64,000 bases of DNA from assembly GCF_040513375.1 (NCBI RefSeq), contig NZ_JBEVTG010000001.1:1240001-1304000 (forward strand). Reading direction: 5' to 3'. The notes beneath the pieces were generated by a model that saw nothing but the letters and a program-made list of their open reading frames with translations, did no database searches and was not told where the DNA came from. This DNA is from Flagellimonas_B algarum. Lineage in GTDB: Bacteria; Bacteroidota; Bacteroidia; Flavobacteriales; Flavobacteriaceae. A program made the position numbers and the translations under genes. Of the stretch, positions 24,442 to 31,553 are shown in pieces. Within the stretch, counting starts at the first letter, position 1. Each line of letters starts with the position of its first letter.

Positions 24442-25068
24442 ATGAACGAAACGGTTGATATCGAGAAACAGGAAGCCATGATTACGAAGGCACTTGATCA
24501 AAGCATGGACTATACGACCTACCGCGACTACGTCGCCCGTTTGGCCCGTGAAGGTGCAAGTTCAGGACCGGCCCAAACCGAAGCCCTGATCAATTATACC
24601 CAACTCAATGACCGAAGGATGAACCGTTGGGACAAGACACTGAAGTTATCCCAGGAACAGTTGGATTCAATTGCCGGAAGTGATCGTAAATTGACGTTTT
24701 TGGTGCTCACCGAAAGTTGGTGTGGTGATGCTTCCCCGAGTTTGCCGGTCATGAACAAGATCGTCGAAGCCAATGTGAACTTTGATTTAAAGATCGTGTT
24801 GCGCGATGAACATGAGGATTTGATGGATCGCTTTTTGACCAATGGGGCGCGGTCTATACCCAAGTTGCTCGTCTTAGAGGGTGAAGATGGTACCGTAGTC
24901 GATACATGGGGCCCCAGACCCAGCAAGGCCACTGCTATGGTGAAGGCTTATAAAAAAGCACACGGTGCCTTGAGCCCTGAATTCAAACAAGAGCTACAAG
25001 TTTGGTATAATAAGGACAAGGGAAAGAATATCGCAGAAGATCTTTTAGGACTACTTGCTTTGGAATAG
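24442..25068 (+). CDS. Thioredoxin-like protein with one active-site Cys
   Basis: A 208-residue cytoplasmic protein with a thioredoxin fold. The active site reads W93-C94-G95-D96-A97 with a single Cys, and the cis-Pro loop S-I-P-K-L-L-V-L is present. The second Cys of CxxC is absent, so classical disulfide exchange is unlikely; a monothiol or chaperone role is possible. Similar single-Cys proteins are common in Flavobacteriaceae. An alternative start is 24478. Its 3' end overlaps the convergent TonB-like gene by 18 bp. Confidence 0.85.
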   Translation: MNETVDIEKQEAMITKALDQSMDYTTYRDYVARLAREGASSGPAQTEALINYTQLNDRRMNRWDKTLKLSQEQLDSIAGSDRKLTFLVLTESWCGDASPSLPVMNKIVEANVNFDLKIVLRDEHEDLMDRFLTNGARSIPKLLVLEGEDGTVVDTWGPRPSKATAMVKAYKKAHGALSPEFKQELQVWYNKDKGKNIAEDLLGLLALE

Positions 25069-25770
25069 GTAGGTGATCGTTCCGATCTGCGAAGCTTTGT
25101 TCGAACTGTTGAATTGCGCTTTCAACGCATAGGCTATGGCGTTCTCAATCAAACAATAGTCATTGGTACCCGAACTTTTAGCATTGAAATCGGCCTCGAA
25201 GACCTGACCACTGGCGTTCACCTTGATATTGATGACCACCTTACCCCCTTCGAGACAGGTGTAAATGGGTGGCGGCAATCGATAGGCATTGCGGTCGACC
25301 AAGGAATATGAAATCGACGTCCGCTTATCGGCCAAATGGTTGGTGAACTCTTTCTTTTGGGCTTCCTTTTCACCCAATTCCTCTTTGCGGGCTTCCCGTT
25401 TTTCAGCCAATTCCTTTAAACTGGCGTTGAATCCTTCGGTGTTCGCATTGAAATCGTTGGGCGCTTGGGTCATGGCCCGTTCTTCCATAAGCTCTTCGAG
25501 GGTCTTTAGAGGTTCCGGTGTGCCGTAGGTAGGTTTTGCGGTTTCATTAAAGGCCATATGGCTCTTGATTGGATCGGCATTGGCCATTTCTTCCATGCGT
25601 TCCTCCTCTTCTTTGATCAGCTCCTCAATATCTTCGTCGGCCAGACTCATTTCGATGACATACTCATCTTCTTGGGTGGCGCCTAAATGGATGTTATATA
25701 GCAATAGCACCATTAACGACATCGCGAAAAAGGTGATCAAAAACGATAATTGCTTCCTATTCAGATCCAT
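25051..25770 (-). CDS. TonB-like energy transducer protein
   Basis: A 239-residue protein with an N-terminal membrane helix (about residues 8-27), a highly charged Glu/Lys-rich periplasmic linker (about 40-150) instead of the usual Pro-rich one, and a C-terminal domain (about 155-239: P-P-P-I-Y-T-C, G-G-K-V-V-I-N-I-K-V-N-A-S-G-Q-V) resembling TonB C-terminal folds. It probably links the inner membrane to outer-membrane receptors or has an energy-independent structural role. It follows truB by 84 bp and may share its promoter. Confidence 0.8.
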   Translation of the reverse strand: MDLNRKQLSFLITFFAMSLMVLLLYNIHLGATQEDEYVIEMSLADEDIEELIKEEEERMEEMANADPIKSHMAFNETAKPTYGTPEPLKTLEELMEERAMTQAPNDFNANTEGFNASLKELAEKREARKEELGEKEAQKKEFTNHLADKRTSISYSLVDRNAYRLPPPIYTCLEGGKVVINIKVNASGQVFEADFNAKSSGTNDYCLIENAIAYALKAQFNSSNKASQIGTITYLFQSK

Positions 25771-25854
25771 GGTTTATCTATAACCCGAAATTCGGGTAAT
25801 TATTTTGCTTCATCCGGTAATACGCCCTGACCGATGCTTTTTCCTGTAAAAGAC

Positions 25855-26550
25855 CTAGCCGAGCCGTTCCCTGAATTCTAAAGGACTTATCGCATTATCT
25901 ACGTCAAAATCCCCTATTTTGGTTCTCCGCAAACCACTTAGGTAGGCCCCTGAGTCGAGTGCGAGGCCGAAATCGTAGGCCAAGGACCTGATATAGGTCC
26001 CTTTGCTACAAGCCACTTCAAATTCGATATCGGGAAGGGCAAAGCTACTGATTTCGAAAGCGCTGATGGTTACTTCCCGTTCCTTGACCGCTACCGTTTT
26101 TCCTTCCCGGGCCAATTCATAGAGGCGTTTTCCGTCTTTTTTCAAAGCCGAGAACATCGGGGGTGTTTGTCGTATGGTGCCAATGAATTTGGTCGTGGTG
26201 GCCCTGACCAGTGCCTCGTCGATATGATCGGTCGCGAAAGTCGCGTCGACTTCGGTTTCAAGGTCATAAGATGGTGTGGTGCTTCCTAGGGTGATGGTGC
26301 CCGTATAGGTTTTGGCCTGGCCTTGGAGTTCGGGTATTTTCTTGGTGAATTTACCGGTGCAAATGATCAAAAGCCCTGTTGCCAACGGGTCTAAGGTACC
26401 GGCATGCCCGATTTTGATCTTTTTGAGGTCGAATTTTTTCCGGAGGGCCCATTTAAGGCTATTGACCGCCTGAAAGGAGCTCCATTCCAGAGGTTTATCG
26501 ATCAGTAAGATCTGACCGTCCAAATAGGCGTCCTTAGTCGTTGGAATCAT
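25855..26550 (-). CDS. truB: tRNA pseudouridine(55) synthase
   Basis: A 231-residue TruB enzyme converting U55 of tRNA to pseudouridine. The motifs are in order: I-D-K-P-L-E-W-S-S-F, K-I-G-H-A-G-T-L-D-P-L-A-T-G-L-L (catalytic Asp in this loop), Q-x-P-P-M-F-S-A-L-K-K-D-G-K-R-L-Y, and S-K-G-T-Y-I-R-S-L-A. Shorter than E. coli TruB because the PUA domain is absent, as usual in Flavobacteriaceae. It is the last gene of the DUF3098-uppP-truB group. Confidence 0.96.
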   Translation of the reverse strand: MIPTTKDAYLDGQILLIDKPLEWSSFQAVNSLKWALRKKFDLKKIKIGHAGTLDPLATGLLIICTGKFTKKIPELQGQAKTYTGTITLGSTTPSYDLETEVDATFATDHIDEALVRATTTKFIGTIRQTPPMFSALKKDGKRLYELAREGKTVAVKEREVTISAFEISSFALPDIEFEVACSKGTYIRSLAYDFGLALDSGAYLSGLRRTKIGDFDVDNAISPLEFRERLG

Positions 26551-26584
26551 GGATGTTGGGAAAAATTCGGGAAAAGATAGCGAT

Positions 26585-27379
26585 TTACCCCCAGATGCTC
26601 CAAGCGATGGCGATAAGTCCGACGACTACGCAATAGATGGCAAAATAGGTGAGTTTGCTTTTCCTGACCAATTGGATCATCCAGGTACAGGCTACCAATC
26701 CCGCCAAGAAAGCGGCAATGAAACCGGCCCCCATGGCCCCCATTTGGGCACTTTCGAAATTGATATCCCCACTGAGAAGGTCTTTGGCCACTTTTCCGAA
26801 GATCAACGGAACCACCATCAAAAAGGAGAACCGAGCCGATTTGGTCTTATCGATCCCCAAAAGCACTGCGGTTGAAATCGTGGCGCCACTTCTTGAGATT
26901 CCGGGCAGCATAGCGACCGCTTGGGCCATGCCGATTACAAAAGCACTACGGAACGATACCCCTTTGGCCGTTGTCTTGGCCATATCCGCCAAATACAACA
27001 ACACGGCGGTGATGATCAACATGATGCCGACGATCAAAATGGCCCCATCGAAAAACACTTCCATAAAATCTTCAAGGAAAAATCCGATCAAGGCCGCCGG
27101 AATCATCGAAATCACGATTTTTACGGCGAACTGGAACTCCTCGTTCCACTTGAACTGAAAGATGCCCTTGATGATCTCAAGCACGTCTTTTCGAAAAATC
27201 ACGATCGTACTCAAAGCCGTGGCGAAATGCAGCACTACGGTGAACAATAAACTTTCTTCAGGGATGGAATTCGCTCCGAGAATGGCTTTGCCCAATTCCA
27301 AATGACCACTGGAGGATACCGGAAGGAATTCGGTCAATCCTTGGATGATACCAAGGATTATCGCATCGATTATATCCAA
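26585..27379 (-). CDS. uppP: Undecaprenyl-diphosphatase (TTG start)
   Basis: A 264-residue polytopic membrane enzyme that recycles undecaprenyl diphosphate to the phosphate carrier for cell-wall synthesis. Motifs: E-F-L-P-V-S-S-S-G-H-L and G-I-S-R-S-G-A-T-I with the catalytic residues. The start is TTG 27379, one base after the stop of DUF3098, because the family begins M-D-x-x-x-A-I-I-L-G-I-I-Q-G; a longer in-frame start at 27433 would add 18 unconserved residues inside the previous gene. Confidence 0.93.
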   Translation of the reverse strand: MDIIDAIILGIIQGLTEFLPVSSSGHLELGKAILGANSIPEESLLFTVVLHFATALSTIVIFRKDVLEIIKGIFQFKWNEEFQFAVKIVISMIPAALIGFFLEDFMEVFFDGAILIVGIMLIITAVLLYLADMAKTTAKGVSFRSAFVIGMAQAVAMLPGISRSGATISTAVLLGIDKTKSARFSFLMVVPLIFGKVAKDLLSGDINFESAQMGAMGAGFIAAFLAGLVACTWMIQLVRKSKLTYFAIYCVVVGLIAIAWSIWG

Positions 27380-27380
27380 T

Positions 27381-27644
27381 TTACTTTTTCTTTTTGTTGG
27401 GGTCCAACAGAATGGCATAAATCTGAATGCCAAGTCCGATCAAAACCAAGGTCGGGGCCAAACGGATTCTTCTAAAACTATAGATTTCAGGGTTGAATAC
27501 ATTTGGATCGTCACTTCCCCCACCGCTCATCAAAATAAATCCCAAAGCGATACATGCCAATCCGATAAATAGGAAGACATAGTTCTTCTTTTGGAAGATG
27601 AATTCAGGTTTTTGTTTCTGAACCGTACTATTTTTCTTACTCAT
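27381..27644 (-). CDS. DUF3098 membrane protein
   Basis: An 87-residue protein with two membrane helices (about 25-43 and 62-78) and basic ends (N-K-K-K-K). DUF3098 is found between ftsX and uppP in many Flavobacteriaceae and is likely a partner of cell-division or envelope synthesis; its role is not known. Only one base separates its stop from the uppP start. Confidence 0.88.
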   Translation of the reverse strand: MSKKNSTVQKQKPEFIFQKKNYVFLFIGLACIALGFILMSGGGSDDPNVFNPEIYSFRRIRLAPTLVLIGLGIQIYAILLDPNKKKK

Positions 27645-27741
27645 TTACTCGAATTTAATAACGCAAGTTACGCAATCTAATTGTTTGGAATCTAAATATT
27701 TTCAGAAGATCGATCGCTTCGTTTCCCCAGGTGGTGCAAGC

Positions 27742-28620
27742 TTAATAATACAGGTCGTCGGTTCTGAGGTTCAAAAACCGCTGTGTCGCGAAATAGGTGC
27801 TCAACAAGGAAATGATCACCCCTAAGGCCAAAACCCCGGCAAAGAGAATGATCAGCACCCCAACATCCCCGAAAATGTCAAGCTCGGGAAAATTCCGGTC
27901 CACATAATAGGCGACCATGGCCAGGGCGAGCAAGGCCAAAAGGGCCCCGAAAAGTCCTAATTTCACGTTGGTCCAGATAAAGGGCCTGCGAATGAACTTT
28001 TTGGTAGCACCGACCATTTGCATGGTTTTGATGATAAACCGTTTCGAATAAATGGAGAGGCGGATCGAACTGTTGATCAAAAGTACCGCGATCACAGTGA
28101 ACACCAGGCTAGCGATCAATATCCAAAAGCCGATCTTACTAACATTGTCACTTAACAAAGCGATCAAGGGTTCATCATAACTGACTTCATCGACATAGGT
28201 CCTAGCACTCAGGGATTCGGCGATTTCGGCAATCTGGGCTGGCGAAACGAATTCGGCGTTCAAGGTCACATCCACAGAATTCTTTAGGGGATTATACCCC
28301 AAAAACTCCACAAAGTTTTCGCCGATATCCTCGCTGTATTCCTCTGCGGCATCTTCCTTTGAAACATAGGTCGCGGTTTTGGTGTACTCGGCCAAGGCCA
28401 AACTTTTTTGAAGCTGATCGATCTCAACCGCTTTGGCGTTGTCTTTAAGGTAGACCGACACCGTGATCTGCTCTTTGAAATGATCGGCCAATTTTTTCGT
28501 ATTGAGCACCAACATGCCCAAAATTCCCAGCAGGAATAAGACCAGTGCAATACTCAGGGTAACCGAAAAATAGGAGGAAATCAAGCGTCTGCGCTGATAC
28601 CGTTCAATATATTGACTCAT
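27742..28620 (-). CDS. ftsX: Cell division protein FtsX
   Basis: A 292-residue membrane protein with four helices: one N-terminal (about 20-40), then a large extracytoplasmic domain, then three C-terminal helices. FtsX with the ATPase FtsE forms an ABC-type complex that activates peptidoglycan hydrolases at the septum. FtsE is not next to it in this window. It precedes the DUF3098-uppP-truB group on the same strand. Confidence 0.94.
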   Translation of the reverse strand: MSQYIERYQRRRLISSYFSVTLSIALVLFLLGILGMLVLNTKKLADHFKEQITVSVYLKDNAKAVEIDQLQKSLALAEYTKTATYVSKEDAAEEYSEDIGENFVEFLGYNPLKNSVDVTLNAEFVSPAQIAEIAESLSARTYVDEVSYDEPLIALLSDNVSKIGFWILIASLVFTVIAVLLINSSIRLSIYSKRFIIKTMQMVGATKKFIRRPFIWTNVKLGLFGALLALLALAMVAYYVDRNFPELDIFGDVGVLIILFAGVLALGVIISLLSTYFATQRFLNLRTDDLYY

Positions 28621-28674
28621 CGATGGGTTTCGTTACGTAAAAATAGAAAAGTAAATTCGAATTCAAGTGCTTCC

Positions 28675-28682
28675 TATCTTTG
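28675..28682 (+). promoter_or_regulatory. -7 element TATCTTTG for the UbiA gene
   Basis: Exact TAnnTTTG match 28 nt before ATG 28711. It excludes the longer in-frame start at 28612 because that would lie upstream of the transcription start. Confidence 0.6.
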
Positions 28683-28710
28683 TAATACGATTGTTTTCCG
28701 ACCGCTGCCT

Positions 28711-29577
28711 ATGCAAAGATTCCTACTCGATTTGAAAATTTCCAGGCCGGGACTTTGGTTTCCGACGGTTTGGATTTATTTGGTCCCTTTTGGGGGTCAG
28801 CAAGGCTTTGTCGAATCTCCCCTTTTTTGGATCGGTCTGCTTTTCGTAACCTTTCCATTAAATTACTTGGTGTACGGCCTTAACGATTATAATGATGTCG
28901 AAGCCGATGCCATCAACTCGCGAAAAGGGAATTTTCTTTTTGGGGCTCGGGCACGACAAGAACAACTGCGTCCGATTTTACAACGGATCACCTTGGTAGT
29001 CCTACCGTTTTTCGTTCTTTTTGTTGTCGTTGGGGGCTTCAGTATGTTCGTGTTGTTAGGTCTGATGGTGGTCGTCAACCTCCTGTATAATTTTGAGCCT
29101 TTTCGATTAAAGGAACGCCCCCCTTTTGAAATTGCCATTCAATCCGGATATGTATTGACCGCAGTTTTCAGTACCAACTTGAACGATTTGCCGATTTTGC
29201 CATGGCAAACACTGGTGTATCTGGTCCTGTTCGCTTTTCAAGCCCATATCGCAGGTGAGATCATGGATATCGAACCCGACCGCACGGCAGGCAAGAAAAC
29301 CACGGCGGTACTACTCGGTAGAACAAATAGTAAGCTCTTGATGTTGCTGTTGCTACTGGTCGAATCGTATTTACTTTTTTCTTGGTTCAACGATTTGGTA
29401 TTGGCTGGGTTCCTTTTGCTTTTTTCAATTTGGTTGCTCATCGATCTGACGCTTATTTTTCGAGACCGCCCCTATACGGATCGTCAAATGCGATGGTTCG
29501 GGTACGCCATCAATACCGCAGCTCTATTATCCATGCTTTGGGTACTCTATAGTGGAAATCTTTTACGACCCGTTTAA
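28711..29577 (+). CDS. UbiA family prenyltransferase
   Basis: A 288-residue integral membrane enzyme with about eight helices. The two Asp-rich sites are N-D-Y-N-D-V-E-A-D and D-I-E-P-D-R-T-A-G-K-K-T. Such enzymes attach prenyl chains to aromatic acceptors or make polyprenylated lipids; in Flavobacteriaceae related proteins act in carotenoid or menaquinone-like pathways. The acceptor is not fixed by the sequence. The end is 1 bp from the convergent T9SS gene. Confidence 0.87.
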   Translation: MQRFLLDLKISRPGLWFPTVWIYLVPFGGQQGFVESPLFWIGLLFVTFPLNYLVYGLNDYNDVEADAINSRKGNFLFGARARQEQLRPILQRITLVVLPFFVLFVVVGGFSMFVLLGLMVVVNLLYNFEPFRLKERPPFEIAIQSGYVLTAVFSTNLNDLPILPWQTLVYLVLFAFQAHIAGEIMDIEPDRTAGKKTTAVLLGRTNSKLLMLLLLLVESYLLFSWFNDLVLAGFLLLFSIWLLIDLTLIFRDRPYTDRQMRWFGYAINTAALLSMLWVLYSGNLLRPV

Positions 29578-29578
29578 G

Positions 29579-31474
29579 TCATCGTTTCAAGGCGAAATGG
29601 CCGATAAAGGTTTCCCCAGTGGTCTGTATGCGGTACCAATAATCGGATGAGGGTAAGGGCCGCCCTTGCAAGGTGCCGTCCCAGTTGAAGGAAGTGTCCG
29701 AAGTCGAAAGCAGCAATTTGGAATACCGATCGTAGATTTCAAATGAAAAGGCCGGATCGCTTTGAAAACCCTCTAGGGCGAACCGATCATTGACCCCATC
29801 GCCATTTGGGGTGAAAAAGCGTGGAATGACCCGGTGGAGAAATGGGAAACGAACGACCCCACAGCCTGTTTTTTCTCGAACAAAGGCGGTGTAGACCCCA
29901 CCCGCTATATTATCGAAGACCGGGCGGTCTTGATATCGAATGCCATCCAAAGAGAATTCGAAATCCCCTTCGTTCATCATTTGAACCGTGATTTGTCTAT
30001 GGTCTGATACCACGGTTTCGATCACCGGCAGATCGATTTGGTTCAAGACGATTTCTTTGATGACCGAACAGCCGTTACCATCAGTGACCCGTACCTCATA
30101 GGTTCCTGGACTGTCAACGCTAATTTCAAAAGTAGTCTCCCCTGTCGACCACAGGTATTGGGCATTGCCGACCTCGGCATTCAAGCTGATCGAACGGCCC
30201 TCGCAAAAGTCCAACTGTTCGTCGGTCACTTGTGGCAGGGGGTAGTACACCAAGGTGACGGCCGTTCGGGTATCCGAAACACAACCCGCCAGGTTGGTGA
30301 CCGATTCGGCATAAAAAGTGCCTGCATTTTCGGGCTTATAGGAGGTGCCCGAAGCCAAAGGCGTGCCCCCGGTAGGGGTAGCATACCAATCGACGCGAAT
30401 TCCGTTCGGTACCGTTGCCGAAACCCTACCGATTTCGTCTTCACAAAACCCCACATCGCCCAAGCTCATGGGGGGTAAGGGGGTGGCGACAATGTCGATA
30501 TCGAATCGATCTGAAATGGTATTACAACTGTCATTGCCCAGGTTAATGGGATCTTCAGCGACCTTTACCCGATAGGATACGCTAGAATTCAGTGAGGGGG
30601 TCGTGTAGGACTGATTCGTAGCCCCTGCGATATCGGTCCAGTTGACCCCATCGGTGCTTTCTTGCCATTGATAGGCGTGGGTAGCGTAAACCGAAAAGTC
30701 AGGAACTGCGGTCAAGGTCGTGGCGATAGGGGCTTCTTGGTCGCAGATCGCGATTGAGTTGTTGTTGGCCGTATCGGTCAGGGTGATGGCGTCACCGCAG
30801 GTGCGAAAAACGATATCGTCGATTGCCAGATCGTTGCCACAACCCCCTGCACCGTTATTGATCATTTTCAAAATAACCGAAGTCTGCCCGGGTAAGGTTT
30901 GGAAGACCAAGGCATACAGTTCCCAAATTGGGGAGGCCTTATCGAAGATATCGCCGGTATCCCCACTGGCGAGCAGGTTGGTATCCGTGTCGTCCCATAT
31001 TTGGAAACGCACGTTCACTGGAATCCCGTTGAAATTACAACCCGGACTCGTGCTCGGGTGCAAGTTCATCAACCAAGAAGAGAATTCGTAAGAGGTGTTT
31101 TCACAAAGCCCATCGATCCTGCGCCGAAAGAATTCCCCAGGGGTAAAACTCGCGTTGACGATGAAGGCCTTGCCATTGGTGTCACCAGGGGTGTGGTCGG
31201 TGGTATCGAACCAATCGAAGTAGTTCGTTCTGCTCGAGATGGTGTAATTGCCGTCTACCGGTTGATTCGGTCCGCCATCTACGTAATTGTAGGTGGTGGT
31301 GCCCGGGGGTAGGGGCGGGCCGTCCTGTAATCCAGTTCCAAAAGTCTCGGTGAATATCGGGCTGCCCGAGTTCCCATTGCAGGTGCCCAGCTGCGCCAAA
31401 CTTTCCCAACAGAAAAGAAGGAATAAGAAGCAAAGGCTAGGAAGCAAGGTCTTTTGCAATCGCAAGGGTTTCAA
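29579..31474 (-). CDS. Surface protein with T9SS type B sorting domain
   Basis: A 631-residue secreted protein: signal peptide (to about residue 27), a jelly-roll-like first domain (residues about 35-225: A-I-D-D-I-V-F), several Ig-like/PKD-type repeats (residues about 240-530) and a C-terminal type B sorting domain (F-F-T-P-N-G-D-G-V-N-D ... I-Y-D-R-Y-S-K ... W-D-G-T). Type B domains direct the protein through the T9SS to the cell surface. Cysteine-rich Ig repeats are typical of adhesins. No catalytic motif is seen. Confidence 0.9.
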   Translation of the reverse strand: MKPLRLQKTLLPSLCFLFLLFCWESLAQLGTCNGNSGSPIFTETFGTGLQDGPPLPPGTTTYNYVDGGPNQPVDGNYTISSRTNYFDWFDTTDHTPGDTNGKAFIVNASFTPGEFFRRRIDGLCENTSYEFSSWLMNLHPSTSPGCNFNGIPVNVRFQIWDDTDTNLLASGDTGDIFDKASPIWELYALVFQTLPGQTSVILKMINNGAGGCGNDLAIDDIVFRTCGDAITLTDTANNNSIAICDQEAPIATTLTAVPDFSVYATHAYQWQESTDGVNWTDIAGATNQSYTTPSLNSSVSYRVKVAEDPINLGNDSCNTISDRFDIDIVATPLPPMSLGDVGFCEDEIGRVSATVPNGIRVDWYATPTGGTPLASGTSYKPENAGTFYAESVTNLAGCVSDTRTAVTLVYYPLPQVTDEQLDFCEGRSISLNAEVGNAQYLWSTGETTFEISVDSPGTYEVRVTDGNGCSVIKEIVLNQIDLPVIETVVSDHRQITVQMMNEGDFEFSLDGIRYQDRPVFDNIAGGVYTAFVREKTGCGVVRFPFLHRVIPRFFTPNGDGVNDRFALEGFQSDPAFSFEIYDRYSKLLLSTSDTSFNWDGTLQGRPLPSSDYWYRIQTTGETFIGHFALKR

Positions 31475-31520
31475 GTTATTCGGAATCGGATTTTCGCTTT
31501 CCGCTTTTGCGGATTAAAGC

Positions 31521-31528
31521 TATTTTTG
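31521..31528 (+). promoter_or_regulatory. -7 element TATTTTTG for leuS
   Basis: Exact TAnnTTTG match 25 nt before the leuS start codon. Confidence 0.55.
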
Positions 31529-31553
31529 CGCAACCAAAGGAGGAATATATAAA

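Noticed and set aside
25781..25797. Palindrome ACCCGAA-A-TTCGGGT between truB and the TonB-like gene
   Set aside because: It has no T-run on either strand and is short; not enough to call a terminator or operator.
25778..25860. Protein-like reading after truB in another frame (ends N-Y-P-N-F-G-L)
   Set aside because: It has no start codon upstream except a tiny internal ATG, and TruB ends naturally; likely chance.
26549..26875. Plus-strand ORF of 108 codons inside uppP
   Set aside because: It is a shadow of the uppP gene; its composition is low-complexity and no start signal exists.
28612..28710. Longer start for the UbiA protein
   Set aside because: It overlaps ftsX and lies upstream of the -7 element; the first 33 residues are unlike the family.
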